Assembly: GCF_009857445.1 (NCBI RefSeq)
Contig: NZ_WWCN01000030.1
Span: forward strand, 1-33,900
DNA length: 33,900 bases
Source: Duganella flavida
Lineage (GTDB): Bacteria > Pseudomonadota > Gammaproteobacteria > Burkholderiales > Burkholderiaceae_D
Reading direction: 5' to 3'
The notes beneath the pieces are model-generated. The model did no database searches, was not told the DNA's origin, and worked only from the letters and a program-made list of their open reading frames with translations. Shown piece after piece: positions 23,214-31,925 of the stretch (the first letter of the stretch is position 1; the number at the start of each line of letters is the position of its first letter). The translations under genes and the position numbers were made by a program.

Positions 23214-26200
23214 GAATCCTGAAAATCAGCGGTAAGAATCTGGCCTCGCTGGCCGAAGAATTCAGCGTCAATTTTGAATCGGAGCCTTTGGCGTCGACCG
23301 GCCTGTTCGCCATCAGCGGCCCGACCGGCGCGGGCAAGAGCACCTTGCTGGACGCCTTGTGCCTGGCCCTGTACGACGCCACCCCGCGCTTGCTGCGCGT
23401 GGCCGGCCGCAACTACCTCGCCGACGTCGGCAACGAAACCGTCTCCACCCAGGACCCGCGCACACTGCTGCGCCGTGGTACAGCGGAAGGCTACGCGGAA
23501 GTGGAATTCGTCGGCAGCGACAACGCCACCTACCGCGCGCGCTGGAGCGTGCGCCGCTCGCGTAACAAGGCGGAAGGTGCGTTGCAGCCGACCAGCATGT
23601 CGCTGCAGCTGCTGCCTTCCGAGCAGCCGATCGGCGGCACCAAGACTGAGGTGAAAGCGGAAATCGAGAAGCGCATCGGGCTATCGTTCGAACAGTTCAC
23701 GCGCGCGGTGCTGCTGGCGCAGAACGAGTTCTCGGCCTTCCTCAAGGCCGAGGACAACGAACGCGGCGAACTGCTGGAGACGCTGACCGGCAGCACGGTC
23801 TACTCCGAAATATCGATCCGCGCCTTTGAGCGCAACAAGCTGGAACAGGCGGCGCTGCAAAAACTGAACCTGCGGCTGGCGGACCAGAAGCCACTCAGCG
23901 CCGACCAGCGCGCAGAAATTGCAGCTAAATCTACCGATGCCGGTGCGGCCTTGCAAGCGCTGGACCAGCAAAAAGCGGAACTTGAGCAGGAACTGCGCTG
24001 GCATCAGCAAGCGGAAAAACTCGCACAGGAAGAACAGGCCGCGCAGCATGCCGTCGCAGCCGCGCAGGCCGAAGTAGCCGCCGCCGCACCGCGCCACGCC
24101 GCACTGGCGCTGGTCGATGCGGTGCAGCCGGCACGCCCGCTGGCCGACGAGATTCGCCGCATCGAAGGCGACATCGCGGGCACGCAAGCGGCCATCGCCG
24201 CCAGCTTGCAGAACGTGCAGCAAGCCGCGCAGGCACTGGAGCAGGCCAATGCCGCGCTCACACAATCGGCCGCCAGCCAGCAGGAAGCGGAGGCCGCGCA
24301 ACGCGCCGCCGCACCGCAACTGGACCAGGCCAAGGCGCTGGATGCGCGCATTGAAGCGATGCTGCCCGCTTATCGCCAGGCCGCTGCCGCCCGCGAAAAA
24401 GCGGATCATGCGGACGCCGTCGCCAAGGCAGCGCTGCAATCGAAACAAAACGAGCAATCGCGCCTGGCCGCTCAGCAGCAGGCCGGCGTGGCGTGGCTGC
24501 AGCAGCACAAGCACTGGAAAGCGCTGGCGCTGCAATGGGAGCGCTGGGATGTGCTGTTCGTGCAAGCCGGCCAGTCGGCAGCGGCGGCAGAGCGGCTGGC
24601 GTCCGGCCTGTCGCGCGTACAGCGCAACGCGCAGGCACATCGCGATGAGGAAGCTGACGCCAGCGCCAAACTGGCTGCTGCCGTGGAGGCGCTGCAATCG
24701 CTGGACCGCCAGCGCCAGCAGGCCTCGCAGGCAATGGCCGCGTATTCAGTCGAGCAGTTGCAGGCTTCGCGCAGTAGTCATGAGCAGCGCCGCAACCTGC
24801 TGGCCGGTGCCGAAAAAATCTGGCTGGAGCTGGCCTCGCACCAGGCCCGCCACGGCCAGATCGAGACGCAATCGACGCAGCTGCGGCAGGCCATGACGGC
24901 CGCCGAGGCGCAAGTCGCGGCGTCGCAACAGGAAGGCGTCGCCATCATGGCGGCGTTCTCGCAGGCTGAACGCGCGCTGCGCCTCGCGGAAGCGGCTTGC
25001 GCCAAGAGCGTCGAATCGCTGCGTCAGTCGCTGGAAGATGACACGCCCTGCCCGGTGTGCGGCGCACACGATCATCCGTATCGCCACAACGACGACAGCC
25101 TGCAAAACATGCTGCGCGAGTTCCAGTCCGATGTGGCGCAATGCCGCCAGCAGATGGAGGCCAACGTCAACCAGCAAGCCGCTCATCGCGCCACGGCGCA
25201 AGCCAGCGCCGAGCAGTTGAACCTCCTCGCCATCGAACAGCGCTCGGTGCAGCAAGCGCTGGAGCGCGTGAGCACTGCATGGTCGGCGCACGCCCTGCAC
25301 GGGCAAGCCGCCGCCGCGCTGCCGCCCGAGGCCGAGCGCAGCGCATGGTTCGTCGCGCAGCTGGCCGTAACGCATCAGGCCTTGCAAGCCATCGAGCAGC
25401 AAGAACGCGCCCTGCACGCGGCACTCATCGCCCGCGATCAGGCGCAAGTTGCCTACGACCGTGCCGCCGCCGAGCACACACGTTTGCAGACCGTGGCCGC
25501 AGCCGCGCGCACCGCGCTGGCGCAATCGAATACGGAATACAAGGCACTCGAAGACCAGCGCATCGAAGTTGCGCTCACCTTGAGCGGTCTGCTGTCCGAT
25601 CTGGACGCCGCGTTCAGCGGCGGCGATATACCAAGCGAAGAATGGAAGGAAGACTGGCGTTCCGGCCCGGCGCGATTCTATGAAGCGCGCCAAGCGGAAA
25701 GCAAGCAATGGCTGGCGTATCGCACTGCCTACGATGAGCGCAATGCCGCACTGGCCGGCTTCGAGGTCGAGCTGAATGCCCTCAACGAAGCGCAGGCCAA
25801 GACAGGGCAAGACGCCATCGCCGTCCGCGACGCCTTCGCTGCAGCCGACGCAGCGCTGAAAGCAAGTCAGGAACAGCGCATGTCCATGTGGGGCGGCAAA
25901 GAAGTGCGCGACGTGGAAGCCGCATTACAAGCGGCCATCGACAGCGCGAAAACCCGCCACGCCGCCGCGCAAACCGCCGCCCAGCAGGCAGCACAAGCGC
26001 GTATCCGCTACGACGAAGCAGCCGCGCAGGCAGGCAAACAGCTAGCGGCGCTGCAAGCCGCTGCCACCGCCGCCGCTACGCGCCTGAACGACTGGCTCGC
26101 AGCCTTCCAGCAGCAGCAGCCCGACGCCGGCCTGCAAGAGCTGCCGCAGCTGCACGAACTTTTGGCCCGCGCCGCCGGCGACATCCACGCAGAACGCAGC

Positions 26201-27034
26201 GCCCTGCAAGCACTGGCGCGCGCAGTCGACCAAGCCGCAACCATCCTGCAAGAACGCCAGCGCCAACGCGAGCAGCATCAGCTCACCGCCCCGCCGCCGC
26301 GCATCCCAGCGCCCGCGCAGCCCGCACACACCGACGCAGAAGATGCCGCGCCGGCCGAATCGCCGGTCGCCATCATCGCCTCCTTGCTGAACGCTCTGCT
26401 GGTCGAACGCAAAGCCGCCAGCGACCACGCCACAGCCCTGCAGCTCGCGCTGGCGCAAGACGACGACAAGCGCCGCCGCTCGTCCGACATGCTGGCCGAA
26501 ATCGAGCAGCAGGAAAGCATCGCCCAGCGCTGGGCGCGGATGGATGACCTGATCGGTTCCGCCGACGGCAAGCGCTTCCGCAACTACGCCCAGCAATTCA
26601 CGCTGGACGTCCTGCTGGGTTACGCCAACGCGCACCTGAACCACCTGTCGCGCCGCTACCAGCTCGAACGCATCCCCAACAACGCCGGGCCGTCACTGGC
26701 GCTGCTGGTGCGCGACCAGGATATGGGCGGCGAAATGCGCTCGGTGCACTCGCTGTCCGGAGGCGAATCCTTCCTGGTTTCGCTGGCCTTGGCGCTGGGA
26801 CTGGCCTCGCTGTCCTCCAACCGCGTGCGGGTCGAATCGCTGTTCATCGACGAAGGCTTTGGCAGCCTCGATGCCGACACCTTGCGCGTGGCGATGGACG
26901 CTCTGGACGGCCTGCAAGCGATGGGCCGCAAAGTCGGCGTGATCTCGCACGTGCAGGAAATGACCGAGCGGATTTCGGCCAAAATCCTGGTCCAGCCGTC
27001 CGCCGGCGGCCGCAGCACGATTAGCGTCAGCTGA
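23210..27034 (+). CDS. sbcC: Exonuclease SbcCD, ATPase subunit SbcC
   Basis: 1274 aa, longer than E. coli SbcC (about 1048), the extra length being Ala/Gln-rich coiled coil. Walker A GPTGAGKST is at 37-45, the Q-loop region is LLAQNEFSAFLKA, the zinc hook CPVC is at 614-617 halfway along the coiled coil, and near the C-terminus lie the ABC signature LSGGESFLVSLALALGLASL and Walker B SLFIDEGFGSLD. The hook dimerises two SbcC arms and the heads bind ATP and SbcD. A Pro-rich break at about 1020-1045 (PPPRIPAPAQPAH) interrupts the second coiled-coil arm. Start fixed by the overlap with sbcD. Confidence 0.97.
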   Translation: MRILKISGKNLASLAEEFSVNFESEPLASTGLFAISGPTGAGKSTLLDALCLALYDATPRLLRVAGRNYLADVGNETVSTQDPRTLLRRGTAEGYAEVEFVGSDNATYRARWSVRRSRNKAEGALQPTSMSLQLLPSEQPIGGTKTEVKAEIEKRIGLSFEQFTRAVLLAQNEFSAFLKAEDNERGELLETLTGSTVYSEISIRAFERNKLEQAALQKLNLRLADQKPLSADQRAEIAAKSTDAGAALQALDQQKAELEQELRWHQQAEKLAQEEQAAQHAVAAAQAEVAAAAPRHAALALVDAVQPARPLADEIRRIEGDIAGTQAAIAASLQNVQQAAQALEQANAALTQSAASQQEAEAAQRAAAPQLDQAKALDARIEAMLPAYRQAAAAREKADHADAVAKAALQSKQNEQSRLAAQQQAGVAWLQQHKHWKALALQWERWDVLFVQAGQSAAAAERLASGLSRVQRNAQAHRDEEADASAKLAAAVEALQSLDRQRQQASQAMAAYSVEQLQASRSSHEQRRNLLAGAEKIWLELASHQARHGQIETQSTQLRQAMTAAEAQVAASQQEGVAIMAAFSQAERALRLAEAACAKSVESLRQSLEDDTPCPVCGAHDHPYRHNDDSLQNMLREFQSDVAQCRQQMEANVNQQAAHRATAQASAEQLNLLAIEQRSVQQALERVSTAWSAHALHGQAAAALPPEAERSAWFVAQLAVTHQALQAIEQQERALHAALIARDQAQVAYDRAAAEHTRLQTVAAAARTALAQSNTEYKALEDQRIEVALTLSGLLSDLDAAFSGGDIPSEEWKEDWRSGPARFYEARQAESKQWLAYRTAYDERNAALAGFEVELNALNEAQAKTGQDAIAVRDAFAAADAALKASQEQRMSMWGGKEVRDVEAALQAAIDSAKTRHAAAQTAAQQAAQARIRYDEAAAQAGKQLAALQAAATAAATRLNDWLAAFQQQQPDAGLQELPQLHELLARAAGDIHAERSALQALARAVDQAATILQERQRQREQHQLTAPPPRIPAPAQPAHTDAEDAAPAESPVAIIASLLNALLVERKAASDHATALQLALAQDDDKRRRSSDMLAEIEQQESIAQRWARMDDLIGSADGKRFRNYAQQFTLDVLLGYANAHLNHLSRRYQLERIPNNAGPSLALLVRDQDMGGEMRSVHSLSGGESFLVSLALALGLASLSSNRVRVESLFIDEGFGSLDADTLRVAMDALDGLQAMGRKVGVISHVQEMTERISAKILVQPSAGGRSTISVS

Positions 27035-27075
27035 TCCGCGCCGGTGCTATGATTGAGCCTTCGCGAGGCACAATC

Positions 27076-27588
27076 ATGAGCATCGGCGCAATATCACCGA
27101 GTTCCACTCCCCAGCCCCCGGCGCGCAGCGAGCCGCCGGCGCAGGCGCCTGCGTCCCCTGAAACAAAAAAAACCACCACCTCGCCATCCAGCACCACCCA
27201 GCTCTCCTCCGAAGCGCTGGCCCTGATCGACAAACTCAAATCCCGCGACCTCGAAGTACGCCAGCACGAGCAAGCCCACCTGGCCGCAGCGGGCGGACTG
27301 GCCACCTCCGGCGCCTCTTTCACCTACCAGCGCGGCCCAAACGGCGTCAATTACGCCATCGGCGGCGAGGTCAATATCGACACCTCGCCAGGCGCCACGC
27401 CCGAGGAAACCATCCAGCGCGCCCGCACCATCGAAGCCGCCGCGCTGGCCCCGGCCGAACCTTCGGGGCCCGACCGCGCCGTCGCCGCCCAGGCGCAGCA
27501 AATGGAAATCAAGGCGCGTTCCGAGCTGGCGCAGCAAGCCTACAAAGGCGAGCCGGCGGCCAAACCCTCGCTGGATACCTACGCCTGA
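27076..27588 (+). CDS. Putative SprA-type metalloprotease
   Basis: 170 aa. The start at 27076 is preceded by GAGG 8 nt upstream; an in-frame ATG at 27049 is less well placed. A disordered Pro/Ser/Thr-rich N-terminus (1-45) leads to a helix and the motif EVRQHEQAHLAAAG, with HEQAH at 64-68 resembling a zinc-binding HExxH core. FTYQRGPNGVNYAIGGEVNIDTSP follows, characteristic of the putative metalloprotease/SprA-related family. No signal peptide. Protease activity is inferred from the motif; family members are uncharacterised biochemically as far as I know. It lies 41 nt after sbcC and may be read through from it. Confidence 0.8.
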   Translation: MSIGAISPSSTPQPPARSEPPAQAPASPETKKTTTSPSSTTQLSSEALALIDKLKSRDLEVRQHEQAHLAAAGGLATSGASFTYQRGPNGVNYAIGGEVNIDTSPGATPEETIQRARTIEAAALAPAEPSGPDRAVAAQAQQMEIKARSELAQQAYKGEPAAKPSLDTYA

Positions 27589-27631
27589 GTGATAAAATCC
27601 CGCCTTTGCCTACTCAAGCGGTCATAGAATC

Positions 27632-27841
27632 ATGTTAAAAGCACCACGCACCCTCACCTTCAAATGCGCCAAGTGCGCCAAAGCCGTCCAGGTTCGCCTG
27701 CAGAAGGTATCGGCCTGCTCGCATATCCAGCCTTACCTCGGCGTTTGCCAATGCGGCGAAGTGCGCCATCACGCCATCGGCCAGAAAGACGCCGTCGCAT
27801 CCTACCTGGCAGCGCCGGAAGGCTGGACCCACCACCACTAA
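27632..27841 (+). CDS. Small Cys-rich, zinc-ribbon-like protein
   Basis: 69 aa, not recognised as a named family. CAKC at 12-15 and CQC at 39-41 are arranged like the two knuckles of a zinc ribbon, with a further Cys29 and four His residues (HH at 46-47 and the C-terminal HHH). Basic and cytoplasmic. Thr/Phe-rich strands around each knuckle fit a small beta ribbon. It follows the metalloprotease by 43 nt; an extended -10-like word, tgataaaat (27590-27598), lies before it. Nucleic-acid binding or a chaperone-like role would be guesses. Confidence 0.7.
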   Translation: MLKAPRTLTFKCAKCAKAVQVRLQKVSACSHIQPYLGVCQCGEVRHHAIGQKDAVASYLAAPEGWTHHH

Positions 27842-27916
27842 TTTGCGCGCCGCCCTCAAGTAATCGGGTACGATACCGTTAAAGAGTTGTAGAAGTACTA
27901 TCAAACGGAATCCATC

Positions 27917-28816
27917 ATGTCTACCATTTCGAACCTCGGCGGCCGCTGGCCATCCCTTTACACTGGCCAGCAAAGCGGCAGCAAGTCGAGCGCCGTACAG
28001 AAAACGCAGGATGCCACGCCTGCCGCAAAATCCGGCAGCGCGCTGGATCTGGACAAGCGCGTGGCCTCCGTCGGTAACGCCACGGTGGATTACGCACAGG
28101 ATTTCGTCAGCAGCTTCGCGCAAACGCTCTTCGGCGACAAAGCCAAAGGCGCCACCATCGATTTCGACTCGGCCAGCCTGGAAGCCTCTTCCAGCTACGC
28201 CGCCGGCTACCAGCACACCGAAGGCGCAAACGGCGTCTCGGATGCAGCAGCCTTCAGCCTGACCGACAGCTCGCACTTCATCGGCAAAGGCACCATCACC
28301 ACCGCCGACGGCCGCAAGTTCGATTTTGAGGTGGAAGTCCAGTACAACTACCAACTGGATGCTGCCGCCAGCCAGACCAGCAACGCGAATACCCAGCCAA
28401 CGCAAGACAGCAGCAAAGACCAATCGTCGGGCAACGACCTGCCGACCGTGCAGCTGCCGAACCTCGACTTCCCAGGCACGCTGGCCGACCTGTTTAAACT
28501 GATTGGCCGCGACCTGCAAACCGCGCTGGCTACCAGCGGCGGCGACAAGAGCAGCAGCCAGACCAGCGACGGCATCGACCGCAACACGCTGCGCAGCCTG
28601 TCCCTGCGCCTGCTGAATCTCGTCGACAGCAAGGACACCAACACCTACACAGCGCCGACTAGCGCCGACAAGGCCAAGGCCGCAGCAGCCGGCTCGAACG
28701 ACTCGCAGACCGCCACGCCAGCACCGGCCGAAACGCCAGCCGCCGCAGATGCAGCCGCTGTACCAGCAGCAGTTGCGGCAAATGCCGCAACGCCGACCAA
28801 CAGCGCCGCCGCGTAG
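27917..28816 (+). CDS. Uncharacterised protein with TADGR motif, 299 aa
   Basis: I cannot assign a family. Residues 1-45 are Ser/Gly/Lys-rich and probably disordered. About 50-155 look folded: a helix (DYAQDFVSSFAQTLFGD), then beta strands with SSHFIGKGTITTADGRKFDFEVEVQYNY. About 155-175 is Gln/Ser-rich, followed by a second helical block (LPNLDFPGTLADLFKLIGRDLQTALA; DRNTLRSLSLRLLNLVDS), and the last 70 residues are an Ala/Pro/Thr low-complexity tail. No signal peptide or membrane span. The disordered-plus-small-domain architecture resembles the metalloprotease-type gene upstream, so the two might work together, but this is only contextual. Ribosome site weak (GGA 8 nt upstream). Confidence 0.75.
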   Translation: MSTISNLGGRWPSLYTGQQSGSKSSAVQKTQDATPAAKSGSALDLDKRVASVGNATVDYAQDFVSSFAQTLFGDKAKGATIDFDSASLEASSSYAAGYQHTEGANGVSDAAAFSLTDSSHFIGKGTITTADGRKFDFEVEVQYNYQLDAAASQTSNANTQPTQDSSKDQSSGNDLPTVQLPNLDFPGTLADLFKLIGRDLQTALATSGGDKSSSQTSDGIDRNTLRSLSLRLLNLVDSKDTNTYTAPTSADKAKAAAAGSNDSQTATPAPAETPAAADAAAVPAAVAANAATPTNSAAA

Positions 28817-28834
28817 TAACGGACCGCCGACCGG

Positions 28835-28875
28835 TATAATAGCGACACTCTCCGCTACGCGGTCTGCGCGTAGCG
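28835..28875 (+). promoter_or_regulatory. Methyltransferase promoter (-10) and leader hairpin
   Basis: A consensus TATAAT at 28835-28840 lies 62 nt before the methyltransferase ATG; the -35 region is weak. Transcripts would contain a perfect 9-bp hairpin, cgctacgcg (28853-28861) with cgcgtagcg (28867-28875) and a 5-nt loop, ending 27 nt before the ATG. There is no T-run, so it could be a leader structure or an imperfect terminator of the upstream gene. Confidence 0.55.
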
Positions 28876-28902
28876 CGTCACTATTTCTGTCGATTGGCCC
28901 AC

Positions 28903-30072
28903 ATGTCCGTACACACCTCCCCTGCTTCCGCTCCACTGCACATCCACTGGGAGGAGAACGGCGAACAGCGCTCCGCGCGCTGGCGCTCGGAAGCAGGCAT
29001 GCCGCCGCCGAAGCGCGTAGTCATCGCCGACGACCGCACCAATGCCGATGTCGCATATCGCCTGGCCTGCGAAGGCACTGCACTGCTGTGGCGCGGTGAC
29101 TTCCAGAACGCGCGCCAGCTGCTGCAAGCCTTGGCGCGTCGCGCCGACCACAAAGGCAAGACTGGCAAAAAAGCCAAACCAGCCAAAGCGCCGGCCACGC
29201 CGACCGAAGCCTTCCACCTGCATCGCCAGGCCCAATCGCAGCGCGCCCGCACGCTGGCCATGCTGTTGATTCCGTTCGAAGAGGGCTACACGATTCCGCT
29301 GCGCCGCGCGCCGGACATCAAGCTGGCTTGCAACGAAGCCTATGGCCGTTACGAAGAACCGTTCATCGCCTCGATGCGCGAGCTGCTTGGCCTGATCGGC
29401 GCGCATGAATGGCGCCGCACCGGCGTTGAGATTCCGGCACTGGGCGCGCGCATCCATCCACACTACGGCGTGTTCTCACCGGTGCGCGGTGAATACGTGC
29501 AGATGGTGGCCGACGTGCCACTGCCGAAAGGCGTAACGCTGGCATTCGACATCGGCGTTGGTACCGGCGTGCTGTCGGCGGTGCTGGCCAAGCGCGGCAT
29601 CGCACGCGTGGTCGCCACCGACCAGGACCAGCGCGCCCTGAGCTGCGCCCGCGAAAACCTGGCGCTGCTGGGCGTCGATGAGCAAGTCGAGCTGCTAGTG
29701 GCCGACCTGTTCCCCGAAGGCCGCGCACCGCTGGTGGTGTGTAATCCACCGTGGGTGCCGGCCCGTCCAAGCTCGCCGATCGAATATGCGGTCTACGATC
29801 CGGACAGCCGCATGCTGCGCGGCTTCCTCAGCGGCTTGTCCGCCCACCTGACACCTGGTGGCGAAGGCTGGCTGATCCTGTCCGACCTGGCCGAACACCT
29901 GGGCCTGCGTCCGCGCGAGCAGCTGCTGGAGTGGATCGCCGCCGCCGGCCTCAAAGTCATCGACCGCATTGACGTGCGCCCGGTCCATCCGCGCGCCGCG
30001 GACGCTACCGATCCTCTGCACGCCGCCCGCGCCGCCGAGGTGACTTCGCTATGGAAATTGGCCGCCGCATAA
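28903..30072 (+). CDS. Class I SAM-dependent methyltransferase (HemK/RlmG-like)
   Basis: 389 aa from ATG 28903; a TTG at 28894 would add three residues. The N-terminal third has no clear family and contains a Lys/Ala/Pro linker (about 85-103). The catalytic part begins near 175 (HPHYGVFSPVRGEYVQMV), with SAM motif I FDIGVGTGVLSAVLAKRG, the acidic ATDQDQRAL and the amino-methylating VCNPPWVPAR. NPPW/NPPY enzymes methylate amide or exocyclic amine nitrogens, for example glutamine in release factors or guanine/adenine in rRNA. The closest pattern is the N5-glutamine/RlmG group, but the substrate cannot be named. Own promoter likely. Confidence 0.85.
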   Translation: MSVHTSPASAPLHIHWEENGEQRSARWRSEAGMPPPKRVVIADDRTNADVAYRLACEGTALLWRGDFQNARQLLQALARRADHKGKTGKKAKPAKAPATPTEAFHLHRQAQSQRARTLAMLLIPFEEGYTIPLRRAPDIKLACNEAYGRYEEPFIASMRELLGLIGAHEWRRTGVEIPALGARIHPHYGVFSPVRGEYVQMVADVPLPKGVTLAFDIGVGTGVLSAVLAKRGIARVVATDQDQRALSCARENLALLGVDEQVELLVADLFPEGRAPLVVCNPPWVPARPSSPIEYAVYDPDSRMLRGFLSGLSAHLTPGGEGWLILSDLAEHLGLRPREQLLEWIAAAGLKVIDRIDVRPVHPRAADATDPLHAARAAEVTSLWKLAAA

Positions 30073-30078
30073 TTCGCC

Positions 30079-30107
30079 TTGCGCAATGCAAGACGCTTGT
30101 ATATAAT
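30079..30107 (+). promoter_or_regulatory. Sigma-70 promoter of tRNA-fMet
   Basis: TTGCGC (30079-30084) and a perfect TATAAT (30102-30107) are separated by 17 nt and lie 12 nt before the first base of the tRNA. The -35 begins 6 nt after the methyltransferase stop. Confidence 0.8.
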
Positions 30108-30119
30108 CATGGCCTCAGA

Positions 30120-30196
30120 CGCGGGGTGGAGCAGTCTGGCAGCTCGTCGGGCTCATAACCCGAAGGTCACAGGTTCAAATCCTGTCCCCGCAACCA
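30120..30196 (+). tRNA. Initiator tRNA-Met (anticodon CAT)
   Basis: 77 nt with an encoded CCA end (30194-30196). The acceptor stem CGCGGGG/CCCCGCA leaves the unpaired first position (C1, A72) that marks initiators; the anticodon stem has the three G-C pairs GGG/CCC flanking CTCATAA, with CAT at 30154-30156, and the D-arm is AGCAGTCTGGCAGCTCG. The T-loop is GTTCAAATC. It is nearly identical to E. coli tRNA-fMet. A tyrosine recombinase gene begins 80 nt downstream, so the 3' end is a likely attachment site. Confidence 0.97.
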
Positions 30197-30207
30197 AATT
30201 CAGGCAG

Positions 30208-30242
30208 AAGCCGTTGATTCCAATAGGATTCAACGGCTTTTT
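30208..30242 (+). terminator. Rho-independent terminator of tRNA-fMet
   Basis: aagccgttga (30208-30217) pairs perfectly with tcaacggctt (30230-30239); a T-T mismatch and a TCC/GGA inner stem close on an AATA loop. A T-run (30238-30242) follows. It sits 11 nt after the CCA end. Confidence 0.9.
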
Positions 30243-30276
30243 GCTTTTGCGGGTGTGCCACCCTTAGTGAGCCACC

Positions 30277-31836
30277 ATGACCATCAAAGCACCTCGTCTG
30301 CTGATCAACCGCTTCGGCGTCTACTATTTTCGCTACAAGGCCGACGGTATCGAAAAACGAATTAGCCTTCGCACTAAGTGTTCCAGAACTGCTAACATTC
30401 TTGCTCTGCAACTGAATCTCAACATTGAGAGGAAACGAGCAATGACCAGCCCGAAGCTGTCCGATTTCGACTTGGGATCGATTGGCCGATATGAACTGAC
30501 CTTACCCAATGGGATGAAGATCAAAACCGATGGGACGCAAGAGGACCATTCTCGTGCCATGGAAGCTCTGGATCAGATCGGCCCGCTCTTGCAAAACATG
30601 CAGCCAGCTCCGGTTATTCAACAGCCAGCCCCAAACACTCCCAAATCCGAGGCCCTGATATCAGCTGTCACAAAATGGCTGGCGAACTGTGCAGGCAAAA
30701 ACGGGGCTCGGACGGTTGTGACGAAGACCTATCACATCAAAGATTTCCTGGCCCGGTCGCTCTCACACGTCGAATCGGTTGAGCGTTGGCTCGCTGAAAG
30801 CCAGAACACAGATTTCCTGAAAGAGCGAGGCCTTCGCACGGTCGAAGCCCGCAAGGTTCGCGGCGACTACAAAGCGAAAGAGATTGAGAGCAATGCGATC
30901 AGCAAAAAGACGCTCACCGACTACAAAGCGATGTTGGCGGGCGGGGCCGATGCTCAAACGGCCAAGACCATCGATAACAAGCTGGATAGTTTGAAGGACT
31001 TCTTTGACTACGCGATTGGGCACGGCCTCTACACGCTGACTCAGGACAATCCCGTTAAAGGGCTGCATATCCACACGAAGAAGACTCGCAAGGCCAGCAC
31101 GCAATCGTTCCAGCCGTTCCCTGTGGCGGCTTTGCAGACCCTGTTTGAGCCCAAGGCCTACCTCGCCCGCATGAACGAGCCTGATCTGTTTTGGGGGCCA
31201 CTGCTCGGCGTTTACTCCGGCATGCGGATTGGCGAAGCGACTCAGATTCGTGTCCAAGACGTTCACCTCGCGGATAACGGCGTGCATTACATCCACGTCC
31301 ATAAAAGCAAAACAGCCGGTGGCATTCGCAACGTCCCGATTGCCCAAGCTCTGCTAGACCTGGGCTTTCTGGACTACGTCGAAGAATGCAAGGCCGCAGG
31401 TGCTGAGCGAATCTTCCCGCACTGCCCCTATATCAACCACTCTTACTACAAGCACCTGTCTGCCGCTCTGCTCGAACATCAGCGAGCTCTGGGCATCAAG
31501 CTGCCGCAGACAAGCTTCCACTCCTTCCGCGTCAACGTCATCACCGAGCTACACAACAAGAATGCGAATGCAGGCAAAATTTTAAAGATCGTTGGGCACG
31601 AGGATGGCAGCGGCGGGGGCCAGGCGGTTCACTGGGGCTACGTGCGTGACCTGCCAGACTGCAAGGAAATTGTAGACCTCTTGAACTGGCCTATCGATCA
31701 CGCCGCCCTCAAATACGATGGCCGCTTTAGGGCCTTCGTGGCAGATCAAACAAACTGGGCAGGCAACAAGGCAGAAGGAGCGGAGTGGGATAAGACCGAG
31801 GCAAAGAAGCGTAAAAAAACGAACTCGAAACAATAG
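30277..31836 (+). CDS. Tyrosine recombinase (island integrase)
   Basis: 519 aa. The N-terminus (NRFGVYYFRYKADGIEKRISLRTKC) resembles the DUF6538-type arm-binding domain of tRNA-targeting integrases; a core-binding helical domain covers about 130-265. The catalytic domain has every expected residue: R317 (GMRIGEATQIRV), the beta-hairpin Lys in HKSKTAGGIRNVPI, H415 and R418 (HSFR), H441 (GHE) and the nucleophile Y455 (HWGYV). The enzyme is thus probably active. Location 80 nt after tRNA-fMet and pointing away from it is the classic arrangement for an island integrating at the tRNA 3' end. A C-terminal Lys-rich tail follows the Tyr. Less GC-rich than upstream genes. Confidence 0.93.
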   Translation: MTIKAPRLLINRFGVYYFRYKADGIEKRISLRTKCSRTANILALQLNLNIERKRAMTSPKLSDFDLGSIGRYELTLPNGMKIKTDGTQEDHSRAMEALDQIGPLLQNMQPAPVIQQPAPNTPKSEALISAVTKWLANCAGKNGARTVVTKTYHIKDFLARSLSHVESVERWLAESQNTDFLKERGLRTVEARKVRGDYKAKEIESNAISKKTLTDYKAMLAGGADAQTAKTIDNKLDSLKDFFDYAIGHGLYTLTQDNPVKGLHIHTKKTRKASTQSFQPFPVAALQTLFEPKAYLARMNEPDLFWGPLLGVYSGMRIGEATQIRVQDVHLADNGVHYIHVHKSKTAGGIRNVPIAQALLDLGFLDYVEECKAAGAERIFPHCPYINHSYYKHLSAALLEHQRALGIKLPQTSFHSFRVNVITELHNKNANAGKILKIVGHEDGSGGGQAVHWGYVRDLPDCKEIVDLLNWPIDHAALKYDGRFRAFVADQTNWAGNKAEGAEWDKTEAKKRKKTNSKQ

Positions 31837-31925
31837 TCCATGACCGACAGCTCCGTAGATTGTGATGTCACAGTCCACTATCCGCGAGTCATGCGTGAGT
31901 TAGTCACTAAAACCAGGCCACACCA

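Noticed and set aside
31861..31872. TGTGA-TG-TCACA as a CRP site
   Set aside because: The arms match, but the spacer is 2 nt rather than 6, so CRP would not fit.
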